A program made the position numbers and the translations under genes. A model generated the notes under the pieces. The model made no database searches. It was not told the origin of the DNA and saw only the letters and a program-made list of their open reading frames with translations. DNA of 64,000 bases, taken from assembly GCF_017573465.1 (NCBI RefSeq), contig NZ_JAGEPF010000012.1, positions 248,001 to 312,000 of the forward strand. The letters run 5' to 3'. Below are positions 26,081-34,182 of this stretch, piece by piece (the stretch's first letter is position 1; the number at the start of each line of letters is the position of its first letter). The DNA is from Actinomadura violacea (GTDB lineage: Bacteria; Actinomycetota; Actinomycetes; Streptosporangiales; Streptosporangiaceae).

Positions 26081-26479
26081 CTAACCGAACAGGGTTCGCT
26101 CGACGTGCCGGGTGTCGGCGTACTCCGTCACCGACGCGATCCTCCCGTCCCGGACGGTGTAGACCCCCGCGCACCGGTTGTCGTAGATCTTGCCCGACTT
26201 CGTGATCCCCTTCGCCGTCCACTCGGCGAGCACCTGGTCGCCCTCGGCGATCACGTTGACGAGCGCGACCTCCGGCGCCGTGCCCGGCTTGAACAGCCCG
26301 CCGGTCGCGGCCCCGAGGAAGTCGTCGACGATCGCGTCCCGGCCCTTCCAGGTGCCCGACAGCGGCAGATCGCCCGGGTAGGTCCAGGTCGCGTCCTCGG
26401 CGAAGCTGTCCCTGATCGTCTCCAGGTCCCCGTCGGCGACGGCCTGGACATAGCGGACGACGACGTCCTTGGCGTTCAT
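26081..26479 (-). CDS. NTF2-like / SnoaL-type protein
   Basis: 132 residues, ATG at 26479 with AAGGAGAAG directly upstream. The sequence (VVRYVQAVADGDLETIRDSF, TWTYPGDLPLSG) is typical of the SnoaL-like polyketide-cyclase/NTF2 fold: an alpha+beta cone that binds small hydrophobic ligands. Its particular reaction is unknown. It starts 24 bp after the stop of the quinone-reductase-like gene, in the same direction, and is followed by the MarR gene. Confidence 0.8.
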   Translation of the reverse strand: MNAKDVVVRYVQAVADGDLETIRDSFAEDATWTYPGDLPLSGTWKGRDAIVDDFLGAATGGLFKPGTAPEVALVNVIAEGDQVLAEWTAKGITKSGKIYDNRCAGVYTVRDGRIASVTEYADTRHVERTLFG

Positions 26480-26502
26480 GTCGATCTTCTCCTTCTGCTC
26501 GT

Positions 26503-27423
26503 TCAGCGGTCGATGGTGAGCACGGCGTTGCCGCGCACGCGGCGTTCGCGCAGGTCGGTGAGGACGGCGGCGGTCTGCGCCCAGCCGGCGGCCCGGCCGA
26601 TCTCCGGGTGCAGCCGCCCCTCCGCGACGAGCCGGACCAGCACGGCCAGGTCCTCGGCGTTCGCGGTGTCGGAGTCCTCGTAGTGGAAGTGCCGGATGGT
26701 GGCCGATTCCGGCCCGTCGAAGAACCGGAAGAAGTCCAGCGTCACGGGCTCGCGGGACGCCTGCCCGAACCAGATCAGCGTGCCGCGCCGCCGCAGCCGC
26801 TCCAGCGCGGCCGCGAACCGCTCGCCGCCGGTCGACTCCAGCACCAGGTCGAACGGGCCGTCCGCGGACGCGGCGTCCGGCACCACCGCGGCACCGAACT
26901 CCGCCAGCCGCCGGCCCCGCTCCGGCGTCGCCGACACCGCGGTGACCTCCGCGCCGGACGCGGCGGCCAGTTCGGTGACGTAGTGCCCGACACCGCCCGA
27001 CGCCCCCGTGATCAGGATCCGCCGCCCGGCGAGCGGCCCGGCTGAGCGCAGCAGCCGCAGCGCGGTGAGGCCCGCCAGCGGCAGCGCCGCCGCCGTCTCC
27101 ACCGGCACCGGACCGGGCAGCTCCGCCAGCGACGCCGTCGGCACCGCGACGTACTCGGCCCAGCCCGCCGCCGGCGGATGGCCCACGACCCGCGTCCCGC
27201 AGGCGGGGCCCGTCCCGTCCGCCGCCGCCTGCACGACCAGGCCCGCGACGTCCTTGCCGGGCCGCCAGCCGGGCCGGTCGCCCTCCAGCTGGAACGTCTC
27301 GCCGCGGTTCACCGAGAACGCCGCCACCTTCACCAGCGCCTCGCCGGCGCGCGGCTCCGGCTCGTCGACGTCGGCGAACGCGACGCTCGCGGCGGCGCCG
27401 CCGGTCGGCACGAGTGCCTTCAC
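26503..27423 (-). CDS. Zinc-binding-dehydrogenase superfamily oxidoreductase (NADPH:quinone reductase-like)
   Basis: 306 residues from GTG 27423 behind GGGAGGGATC. The MDR fold is clear: an N-terminal GroES-like part (VNRGETFQLEGDRPGWRPG, KDVAGLV) and a Rossmann part with LITGASGGVGHYVTELAAA (residues about 131-149). It lacks the catalytic-zinc Cys/His ligands, as in the quinone oxidoreductase branch. It is divergent from the MMPL exporter gene; two strong palindromes lie between them. Confidence 0.85.
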   Translation of the reverse strand: MKALVPTGGAAASVAFADVDEPEPRAGEALVKVAAFSVNRGETFQLEGDRPGWRPGKDVAGLVVQAAADGTGPACGTRVVGHPPAAGWAEYVAVPTASLAELPGPVPVETAAALPLAGLTALRLLRSAGPLAGRRILITGASGGVGHYVTELAAASGAEVTAVSATPERGRRLAEFGAAVVPDAASADGPFDLVLESTGGERFAAALERLRRRGTLIWFGQASREPVTLDFFRFFDGPESATIRHFHYEDSDTANAEDLAVLVRLVAEGRLHPEIGRAAGWAQTAAVLTDLRERRVRGNAVLTIDR

Positions 27424-27522
27424 GATCCCTCCCGGACCCCTGCCCGGCGCCCTTCGCGCCGGTGCGGTGGACCCAGTCGACCGCGCCCCGGACACCCCCG
27501 TCCAACAGCCATTGAGCAGCAC

Positions 27523-27541
27523 TGACAACCGTCGGTTGTCA
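27523..27541. promoter_or_regulatory. 19-bp perfect palindrome, candidate TetR/MarR-type operator
   Basis: TGACAACCG-T-CGGTTGTCA, arms of nine bases with no mismatch, between the divergent quinone-reductase and MMPL genes. The GACAAC...GTTGTC layout resembles TetR-type operators. No TetR gene is adjacent. Confidence 0.55.
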
Positions 27542-27546
27542 CCCCA

Positions 27547-27566
27547 CGTCCACCGGTCGGTGGACG
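27547..27566. promoter_or_regulatory. Second perfect inverted repeat before the MMPL gene
   Basis: CGTCCACCG-GT-CGGTGGACG, nine-base arms without mismatch, only five bases from the 19-bp palindrome. Could be a second operator or a hairpin in the leader of the exporter mRNA. Confidence 0.5.
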
Positions 27567-27624
27567 GAAGGTTCAGCCGGTAGAGGCTCATGCGGGAAGG
27601 GCCCGCGACGCGAGCATTTCGGGC

Positions 27625-29808
27625 ATGAGAGATCTTCCTGTGCGCATGGCCCGGTGGAGTGCCGGGCATCCCTGGCGGGCGATCGCCGGCTGGTTCCTGT
27701 TCGTCGTGGTGTGCCTCGGCGTCGGGATCGGAGTGGGCGGCCGCCCGGCGACGACCGAGGACTACCGGATCGGCGAGGCCGGCCGCGCCGAGGCGATGGC
27801 CGCCGACGGCGGGCTGCAGCAGCGGCCGGTCGAGCAGGTGCTGATCACCGCGAAGCCCGGCGCGGACCGCCTCGACACGGTGCAGGCGGCCGCCGCCGCG
27901 CGCGACGTCGCGGCCCGGATGGCGCGGCTGCCGGAGGTGGAGAAGGCGTCCGCGCCGATCCGTGCCGCGAACGGGACCGCGATCCGCGTCGAGGTCACCA
28001 TGCGCGGCCCCGAACTGGAGGGGGAGAAGCACCTCGCGCCGGTGCTCGAACAGACCGCCCAGGTGCAGGCCGCGCACCCCGGAGTGCGGGTCGAGGAGAC
28101 CGGCAGCCCGTCCATCGGCAAGGGCGTCGACCACCTGCGCAACCAGGACCTGTCGCGGACCGAGATGATCGCGCTGCCCGTCACGCTCATCACGCTGCTG
28201 CTGGTGTTCGGCTCGATGGCGCTGGCCGTCGTGCCGGTGCTGCTCGCGCTGTCGTCGATCTTCGCGGCGATCGGGCTGTCGATGCTCGCCTCGCACGTCT
28301 TCCCGGACGCGGGCGTCGGCACCAACGTGATCATGCTGATCGGCATGGCCGTCGGCGTCGACTACACGCTCTTCTACCTCAAGCGCGAGCGCGAGGAGCG
28401 CGCCCGGTCGGGAGGCCGGCTGTCCCCCGCCGCCGTCGTGGAACTGGCCGCCGCGACGTCCGGACGGGCCGTGGTCGTGTCCGGCATCGCCGTCGCCGTG
28501 TCCAGCGCCACCCTGTACCTCGCCGACGACGTGATCTTCTCCTCGATCGCGACCGGCGCGATCGTCGTCACGATCGTCGCCGTCCTCAGCTCCCTCACCG
28601 TCCTGCCCGCGCTGCTCGCCAAGCTCGGCCAGTGGTCGGAGAACCGCAGGGAGCGCCGGATCCGCCGCGGCCGGCGGGTGCGCGGGGCGCGCACCGAGAG
28701 CGGCGGGCGGATCACCCGGGCCATGCTGCGGCCGACCGGCAGGCACCCCGCCGCCACGCTCGCCGTCGGCATGCTGGTGATGCTCGCGCTCGCCGCGCCG
28801 GTCCTCGGCATGAAGCTCACCGACATGGGCCGCGAGACCCACCCCCGCTCCATCCCGGCGATGCAGGCCTACGACCGGCTGAACGCCGCGTTCCCCGACC
28901 TCAAGGCGATGAACCAGGTCGTCGTGCAGGCCGACCCGTCCCGCCGGGCCGAAGTGGCGGGCGCGCTCGGCGACCTCGCCCGCCGCGCGGAGCACGACCC
29001 GCGGATGTCCGGCACGGCCGAGCTGCGCACCTCGCAGGACGGCCGGACCAGCCTGCTGGAACTGCCCGTCCCGCACTACGTCAGCGACCCCGCGGCGATC
29101 GCGTCGCTGAAGGCCGTCCGCCACGACTACGTGCCCGCGACGGTCGGAAAGCTGCCCGGCGTCAAGGTCGCCGTCACCGGCGACGTCGCCCGCTACGCCG
29201 ACTACCCCGAGCACCAGAAGCAGAAGCTGCCGCTGATCATCGCGTCGCTGCTGCTCGTCACGTTCGCGATGACGGTGTGGGCGTTCCGGTCGGTCGTCCT
29301 CGGCCTGGTCGGCGTGCTGCTGAACCTGCTGTCGGCGGGCGCCGCGCTCGGCCTGCTCGTCCTGGTGTTCCAGGGCACGTGGGCGCAGGGCCTGCTCGGC
29401 TTCACCTCCACCGGCACGATCGGGTCCCGCGTCCCGCTGTTCCTGTTCGTGATCCTGTTCGGCCTGTCGATGGACTACCAGGTCTTCGTGATCAGCCGGA
29501 TCCGGGAGGCCCGGCTCGCCGGCGCCACCACCCGCACCGCCGTCCTGGACGGCATCGGGCGCTCCGCCGGCGTCGTCACCAGCGCCGCGTTCGTCATGGT
29601 GACCGTCTTCGCCAGCTTCATCCCGCTGCACATCATCGAGATGAAGCAGATGGGGTTCGCGCTGGCCGCGGCGGTGCTGCTGGACGCGTTCGTCATCCGC
29701 GTCGTGGTGCTGCCCGCGCTGATGCTGCTGCTCGGCGAGCGCAGCTGGTGGCCGTCGCGGCCCGCGTCCGCCGCCGTCGCGCCGCCCGTCCCCGCGAAAG
29801 TAGGCTGA
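27625..29808 (+). CDS. MMPL-family RND exporter
   Basis: 727 residues, normal for actinomycete MMPL proteins. Twelve membrane segments in the 1+5+1+5 RND layout, with external domains at residues about 40-180 and 395-510. Characteristic blocks are VGVDYTLFYLKREREER and SMDYQVFVISRIREA, the paired helix-4/10 regions that carry the proton-relay Asp-Tyr. ATG 27625 is used; ATG 27646 (MARWSAGHP) is possible. Such exporters move lipids, siderophores or drugs. It is followed at once by a two-component pair and preceded by two palindromes, so tight regulation is likely. Confidence 0.92.
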   Translation: MRDLPVRMARWSAGHPWRAIAGWFLFVVVCLGVGIGVGGRPATTEDYRIGEAGRAEAMAADGGLQQRPVEQVLITAKPGADRLDTVQAAAAARDVAARMARLPEVEKASAPIRAANGTAIRVEVTMRGPELEGEKHLAPVLEQTAQVQAAHPGVRVEETGSPSIGKGVDHLRNQDLSRTEMIALPVTLITLLLVFGSMALAVVPVLLALSSIFAAIGLSMLASHVFPDAGVGTNVIMLIGMAVGVDYTLFYLKREREERARSGGRLSPAAVVELAAATSGRAVVVSGIAVAVSSATLYLADDVIFSSIATGAIVVTIVAVLSSLTVLPALLAKLGQWSENRRERRIRRGRRVRGARTESGGRITRAMLRPTGRHPAATLAVGMLVMLALAAPVLGMKLTDMGRETHPRSIPAMQAYDRLNAAFPDLKAMNQVVVQADPSRRAEVAGALGDLARRAEHDPRMSGTAELRTSQDGRTSLLELPVPHYVSDPAAIASLKAVRHDYVPATVGKLPGVKVAVTGDVARYADYPEHQKQKLPLIIASLLLVTFAMTVWAFRSVVLGLVGVLLNLLSAGAALGLLVLVFQGTWAQGLLGFTSTGTIGSRVPLFLFVILFGLSMDYQVFVISRIREARLAGATTRTAVLDGIGRSAGVVTSAAFVMVTVFASFIPLHIIEMKQMGFALAAAVLLDAFVIRVVVLPALMLLLGERSWWPSRPASAAVAPPVPAKVG

Positions 29809-29813
29809 CCGGC

Positions 29814-31001
29814 ATGGAGCAGCGGCGGCAGCATGAGGACCGGCTCCAGGCACGGGCGGTGCGCCGCTGGTACACCGTCCTGTGGATCCTCTTCGGGCTC
29901 GTCCCGCCCGGCATCGCCGTGGTGGACCGCAGCGAGGGGTACCGGTCCGCGATCCTCGCGCTGCTGACCCTCCTCGCGGTCTGCCACCCGATCACCGGGA
30001 CGTTCCCCGGGAACCCCGCCGCCCGCCGGCATGCGTTCCTGGGCGTGCTGACCGCCGGCATCGGCGCGGTGTCGTACCTCATGGACGGCGCCGCGTCGCT
30101 GCTGATCGTCTCCCTGCCGCACTTCTGGATCCAGGGCGGCGGCCCGCGGCGCGCGATCGCCCTCAGCGGCGTCGCCACCGCGGGCGTCGTCGTGGGCATC
30201 GCCGTCCAGCCCGAACCCGACGGGGCGCTCGCCAACGGCAACTCCGTGGCCGCCGTCACCGGCTACGCGGCGAGCGTCCTGGTCGGGCTGTGGATGACCC
30301 GGGTGCTCGAACGGCACGACGAGCGCACCCGCGTCCTGTCCGCCGACCTGGAGGACGCGCAGCGGCGCCTGGAGGAGGCGCAGCGCCGGCAGGGCGCCGC
30401 CGACGAGCGCGAACGGCTCGCCCGCGAGATCCACGACACCCTCGCCCAAGGGCTTGCGTCGATCGTCGTGCTCGCCGAAGCGGCCCGCGAGGGCATCGGC
30501 GCCGACCCCGAGCAGAGCGCCCGGCGGCTGGTGTCGATCGAGCGGACCGCCCGCGAGAACCTCGCCGAGGCCCGCGTCCTGGTCGGCGCCGCCCCGCGCG
30601 ACGGCGTCGCGTCGGGCTCCATCGCCGACACCCTGCGCCGCACCCTCGACCGGTTCGCCGAGGACACCGGCCTCGCCGTCGACGCCGAGCTGCCCGACGT
30701 CCGCTGCGACCAGCCGACCCGCGTCGCGCTGCTGCGCTGCACGCAGGAGTCCCTCGCCAACGTCCGCAAGCACGCCGCCGCCTCCACCGTCGGCGTCGTC
30801 CTCGCCGCGCACCCGCACGGCGTCGAACTGGAGATCACCGACGACGGCCGCGGGTTCGCGCCGGGCACCGCGTCCGGCGGGTACGGGCTGGACGGGATGC
30901 GCCGCCGGCTCGCCGAGCTCGGCGGCCGGCTCACCGTCACCAGCGCCCCCGGCGAGGGCACCCGCGTCCTCGCGCTGCTGCCCCTCGAGAGCACGACATG
31001 A
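29814..31001 (+). CDS. NarL-type sensor histidine kinase
   Basis: 395 residues, ATG 29814, five bases after the MMPL stop. Four to five membrane helices (residues about 20-160) form the sensor, with no large external domain. A coiled coil leads to the HisKA_3 phosphoacceptor (REIHDTLAQGLASIV, His about 207), and the ATPase domain shows TDDGRGFAP and GGYGLDGMRRR. The stop overlaps an ATG (ATGA at 30998-31001) that opens a six-codon frame leading into the response-regulator start. Confidence 0.92.
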   Translation: MEQRRQHEDRLQARAVRRWYTVLWILFGLVPPGIAVVDRSEGYRSAILALLTLLAVCHPITGTFPGNPAARRHAFLGVLTAGIGAVSYLMDGAASLLIVSLPHFWIQGGGPRRAIALSGVATAGVVVGIAVQPEPDGALANGNSVAAVTGYAASVLVGLWMTRVLERHDERTRVLSADLEDAQRRLEEAQRRQGAADERERLAREIHDTLAQGLASIVVLAEAAREGIGADPEQSARRLVSIERTARENLAEARVLVGAAPRDGVASGSIADTLRRTLDRFAEDTGLAVDAELPDVRCDQPTRVALLRCTQESLANVRKHAAASTVGVVLAAHPHGVELEITDDGRGFAPGTASGGYGLDGMRRRLAELGGRLTVTSAPGEGTRVLALLPLESTT

Positions 31002-31018
31002 ACGGCGGCACCCGATGA
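30998..31018 (+). other. Six-codon minicistron bridging kinase stop and regulator start
   Basis: ATG AAC GGC GGC ACC CGA TGA. Its ATG overlaps the kinase TGA as ATGA (30998-31001) and its own TGA overlaps the regulator ATG as ATGA (31015-31018). A terminating ribosome could be handed twice by stop-start overlap. It may be a coupling device rather than a useful peptide. Confidence 0.4.
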
Positions 31019-31650
31019 ACGACCGCACGGTCCGCGTGATCCTCGTGGACGACCACACCGTGATGCGCGCCGGCGTCGCCGCGCTGCTGGCCGGCGAGCC
31101 CGGCATCGAGATCGCCGGCGAGGCGGGCGACGGCCGCGCGGCGGTCGCGCTCGCCGAGCGGCTGCGCCCCGACGTCGCGCTCGTCGACCTGCGGATGCCC
31201 GTGCTGGACGGGGTGGCGGCCACCGCCGAGATCCTCGCCCGCTGCCCCGGCACCCGCGTGCTGATCCTCACCACCTACGACACCGACGAGGAGATCGAGC
31301 GGGCCGTGGAGGCCGGCGCGATCGGCTACCTGCTGAAGGACGCCACCCGCGAGCAGCTCGCCGACGCGGTGCACGCCGCGGCGCGCGGCGAGACCGTCCT
31401 CGCCCCGCGCGTCGCGCAGCGGCTCGTCGCGCGGATGCGCCAGCCCGCGCCCGTCGCCCTCACGGCGCGGGAGGTGGAGGTGCTGAACGCGGTCGCCGAC
31501 GGGCTGTCCAACGCCGACATCGGGCGGCGGCTGGTCATCGCCGAGGCCACGGTGAAGACGCACCTGCTCCGCGTGTTCGCCAAGCTCGACGTCAGCGACC
31601 GCACCCGCGCGGTCGTCGTCGCGCTGGAGCGCGGCCTGATCAAGCGGTGA
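31015..31650 (+). CDS. NarL/FixJ-family response regulator
   Basis: 211 residues. Receiver domain with the acidic pair VDDH, phosphoacceptor Asp58 (LVDLRMPVLDG), switch Thr (LILTTYDTD) and Lys (LLKDA). The C-terminal LuxR-type helix-turn-helix is complete (LTAREVEVLNAVADGLSNAD... ATVKTHLLRVFAKLDVSDR). Partner of the kinase just upstream; the MMPL exporter is the likely target because all three are adjacent. Its last 11 bases overlap the tail of the convergent Maf gene. Confidence 0.95.
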   Translation: MNDRTVRVILVDDHTVMRAGVAALLAGEPGIEIAGEAGDGRAAVALAERLRPDVALVDLRMPVLDGVAATAEILARCPGTRVLILTTYDTDEEIERAVEAGAIGYLLKDATREQLADAVHAAARGETVLAPRVAQRLVARMRQPAPVALTAREVEVLNAVADGLSNADIGRRLVIAEATVKTHLLRVFAKLDVSDRTRAVVVALERGLIKR

Positions 31651-32236
31651 CGGGCCACACCGCGGTCAGCGGCACGCCGATACCGGTCAGCATCCGGCGC
31701 AGCAGCGGCAGCGACAGGCCCATCACCGTGCCGGGGTCGCCGTCGATCCCGTCGACGAACCAGGCGCCGAGCCCCTCCAGCGTGAACGCGCCCGCGACGT
31801 GGAGCGGCTCGCCCGTCGCGACGTACGCGGCGATCTCCTCCTCGGACGGGTCGCCGAACCGGATCCGGGTGCTCGCCACCTCCAGCGCGTCCCGTCCCGA
31901 CGCCGTGTCGACCACGCAGTGCCCGGTGTGCAGCGTGCCCGCCGCGCCGCGCCGCTCCGCCCACCACGCGGCGGCCTGCGCCGCCGACTCCGGCTTGCCG
32001 AGGGCCCGCCCGTCCAGTTCCAGCAGGGAGTCGCAGCCGATCACCAGCGGGCCGGACAGGCCGGCCGCGACCGCGCCCGCCTTCGCCCGGGCCAGCTCGG
32101 CGACCAGCTCCGCGACCGTGTCCGCGCTGATCAGCGACTCGTCCACGCCGCTGACCGAGACCTCCGGGTCGACGCCCGCCTCCCGCAGGATCCGCAGTCG
32201 CGCCGCGGACGCCGACGCCAGCACCACCTTCCGCAT
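31640..32236 (-). CDS. Maf-family nucleoside triphosphate pyrophosphatase
   Basis: 198 residues from ATG 32236 (a GTG directly before it is also in frame). Family signature at the N-terminus (VVLASASAARLRILREAG), CDSLLELDG with the metal-binding acid, GKP and the C-terminal FVDGIDGDPGTVMGLSLPLL. Maf proteins hydrolyse non-canonical or modified NTPs to NMP plus PPi. Its start overlaps the patatin stop by one base (TGATG), so it is coupled to that gene. Confidence 0.92.
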   Translation of the reverse strand: MRKVVLASASAARLRILREAGVDPEVSVSGVDESLISADTVAELVAELARAKAGAVAAGLSGPLVIGCDSLLELDGRALGKPESAAQAAAWWAERRGAAGTLHTGHCVVDTASGRDALEVASTRIRFGDPSEEEIAAYVATGEPLHVAGAFTLEGLGAWFVDGIDGDPGTVMGLSLPLLRRMLTGIGVPLTAVWPVTA

Positions 32237-33018
32237 CACGCCACAGTAGCGACCAGCCGCGCCGCTTCGGGGGCCTGCCTGAGGCCGGCCGCGTAGCACT
32301 GCGACCATCGGGTCACGTCGCCGACGTCGCCGCCGAATGCCTCCAGCGCCGCCGCGTCCGGGACGATCCGGACATCGCCCCCCGCGCCGTCCGACATGTG
32401 CGCGAGCGGCTCGACCAGCACGACCTTGCCCGAGCCCTGCGCCAGCCACGGCCACGAGCCGCCGCCGAACGCGCCGTCCATGTAGAGCCGCCCGCCGACC
32501 TCGACCGGGCGGGCGTGCCCGGGCGCCGCGCTGCTCGCCGCGACCGCCGCCGACAGCGGCACACCGCTCGCCCGGTCCCACACGACGGGCTCGCCGGACG
32601 CCACGTCCACCGCCGTGATCAGCAGCCGGCCCTCCGGCCAGGTGTCCGTCCCGACGAGGAACTCCATGCGCCTGTGGTGCCACTCGGCGGGCAGCGCCTC
32701 GGTCTCCGACGCCAGGCGCCCGACGCGCCGGCGCGCCTCGTCCGGGTCGAGCGCCGGGTCGCGCATCAGCCCGAACACCCGCTCCATCACCGCCGGATCG
32801 CGCGCCGGGCGCGGTCCGTTCAGCGGCGGCAGCTCCGCGACCGCCGCGAGGTCGCGGCCGGCGGCGATCATCGCGGCCGCGATCGCGCCCGCCGACGTGC
32901 CCACGATCGTCCCCGCGCCCGCCGGGTCGACCCCCGCGTCCCGCAGCCCCGCCGCCAGCCCGGCCAGCCACGCCGTCCCGACCGGGCCGCCCGGCCCGAG
33001 CACCAGTGCCCAGCTCAT
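32236..33018 (-). CDS. Patatin-like phospholipase
   Basis: 260 residues. Oxyanion loop GPGGPVGTAWLAGLA, nucleophile elbow GTSAG (Ser about 42) and the dyad Asp in MDGAFGG give the Ser-Asp catalytic pair of patatin acyl hydrolases. There is no signal peptide, so it is probably cytoplasmic and acts on membrane lipids or acyl-thioesters. Upstream of and overlapping maf. Divergent from the trans-aconitate methyltransferase gene with about 140 bp between, which holds two TamR-like palindromes. Confidence 0.9.
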   Translation of the reverse strand: MSWALVLGPGGPVGTAWLAGLAAGLRDAGVDPAGAGTIVGTSAGAIAAAMIAAGRDLAAVAELPPLNGPRPARDPAVMERVFGLMRDPALDPDEARRRVGRLASETEALPAEWHHRRMEFLVGTDTWPEGRLLITAVDVASGEPVVWDRASGVPLSAAVAASSAAPGHARPVEVGGRLYMDGAFGGGSWPWLAQGSGKVVLVEPLAHMSDGAGGDVRIVPDAAALEAFGGDVGDVTRWSQCYAAGLRQAPEAARLVATVA

Positions 33019-33122
33019 CCGTCCTCCTCGACCTCGCCGAACCCGTCCCCGCCGACGTTAGGGAGCGGGGGAGGGGGCCGGCATCCGTCAGTCGACCGGT
33101 CCGGCGCGGCGGCGGCCAAGAT

Positions 33123-33136
33123 TCTTGACATCAAGA
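33123..33136. promoter_or_regulatory. Perfect 14-bp TamR-like palindrome at tam
   Basis: TCTTGA-CA-TCAAGA, no mismatches, immediately before the methyltransferase gene. Same half-site as the palindrome upstream of the MarR/TamR-like gene at 26048. Confidence 0.65.
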
Positions 33137-33156
33137 TATGGGCGCGGCATCATGTC

Positions 33157-33170
33157 TCTTGATGTCGAGA
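33157..33170. promoter_or_regulatory. Second TamR-like palindrome overlapping the tam start region
   Basis: TCTTGATGTCGAGA, one mismatch between arms, 34 bp from the first site. It covers the ATG at 33162, so a bound regulator would block transcription through the start. Confidence 0.55.
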
Positions 33171-33956
33171 CAAGCTGAGGCCGTGTGGGACCCCGCGCAG
33201 TACGGGGTCTACGGCGACGAGCGCGCGCGGCCGTTCACCGAACTGGTCGCCCGCCTCGGACCCGTCGAGCCACGGCACGTCGCCGACCTCGGGTGCGGGA
33301 GCGGGGAGCTCACCGCGACCCTCGCGAGGCGCTGGCCCCGCGCGGTCGTGGAGGCCCTCGACTCTTCCCCCGAGATGATCGACGCCGCCCGCGCCCACGC
33401 GATCCCCGGACGGCTCGGCTTCCGCGTCGGCGACGTCGCCGCCTGGCGCCCCGAGCGGCCCGTCGACCTCATCGTCTCCAACGCCGTCCTGCAGTGGGTC
33501 CCCGGCCACCTCGACCTGCTGCCCCGCTGGATCGACGCCCTCGCCCCCGGCGGGCGCCTGGCCTTCCAGGTCCCCGGCAACTTCGGCGCCCCCAGCCACG
33601 TGCTGCTCCGCGAGCTCTGCCGGTCCCCGCGCTGGCGCGACCGGCTCGCCGGCACCGTCCGCGACGACCCCGTCCTCGACCCCGCCGGCTACCTCGACCG
33701 CCTCGCCCGGCTCGGCTGCTCCGTCGACGCCTGGGAGACCACCTACATGCAGGTGCTCACCGGCGACGACCCCGTCCTCGAATGGGTCAAGGGCACCGCG
33801 CTGCGGCCCGTGCTGTCCGCGCTCCCGCCGGACGAGGCCGGCGAGTTCCTCGCCGCCTACCGCGACCGGCTCCGCGACGCCTATCCCGCCCGCCCCTACG
33901 GCACCGTCTTCCCGTTCAGGAGAGTGTTCGTGATCGCCGCACGGCACGCCCCTTAG
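33162..33956 (+). CDS. tam: Trans-aconitate 2-methyltransferase
   Basis: 264 residues if ATG 33162 is used; ATG 33138 and GTG 33183 are alternatives and none has a good ribosome-binding site. The N-terminus WDPAQYGVYGDERARPF and the SAM site VADLGCGSGELTATLA are typical of Tam, as are FQVPGNF and ETTYMQVL. Tam methylates trans-aconitate, an aconitase inhibitor formed from cis-aconitate, protecting the TCA cycle. In Streptomyces it is controlled by TamR; here matching palindromes flank the start. The stop is followed by an 18-bp hairpin. Confidence 0.88.
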   Translation: MSRQAEAVWDPAQYGVYGDERARPFTELVARLGPVEPRHVADLGCGSGELTATLARRWPRAVVEALDSSPEMIDAARAHAIPGRLGFRVGDVAAWRPERPVDLIVSNAVLQWVPGHLDLLPRWIDALAPGGRLAFQVPGNFGAPSHVLLRELCRSPRWRDRLAGTVRDDPVLDPAGYLDRLARLGCSVDAWETTYMQVLTGDDPVLEWVKGTALRPVLSALPPDEAGEFLAAYRDRLRDAYPARPYGTVFPFRRVFVIAARHAP

Positions 33957-33962
33957 ACGGGG

Positions 33963-34029
33963 TGCCGCCTGCCGGCCGAGGGAAGCGACTCGTTCCCCTG
34001 CGGTGTGCCAGCTCGGCCGGCAGGCGGCA
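33963..34029. terminator. 18-bp perfect inverted repeat after tam
   Basis: TGCCGCCTGCCGGCCGAG (33963-33980) and CTCGGCCGGCAGGCGGCA (34012-34029) pair without mismatch around a 31-base loop. The loop itself can form a small GGAA...TTCC hairpin. Seven bases after the tam stop; most likely a strong, T-less terminator or a structured 3' end. Confidence 0.6.
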
Positions 34030-34121
34030 TCCAGGCCGCGCGGACGCGACCACGACATGATCGCAGAACGTGCGGCCCGGCCTCGAACCCCGGCTTCGCG
34101 ACCCGATGCCGGCGACCCCTG

Positions 34122-34158
34122 CCGGCGGCCGCCCGGACGAACTCCGGACGGCCGCCGG
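34122..34158. promoter_or_regulatory. 16-bp near-perfect hairpin upstream of the VOC gene
   Basis: CCGGCGGCCGCCCGGA (34122-34137) faces TCCGGACGGCCGCCGG (34143-34158) with one mismatch and a 5-base loop, 24 bases before the VOC start. It may be a terminator for upstream transcripts or a leader structure. Confidence 0.5.
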
Positions 34159-34182
34159 TGTCAGCCCGCAGGGAGGCGCCCC

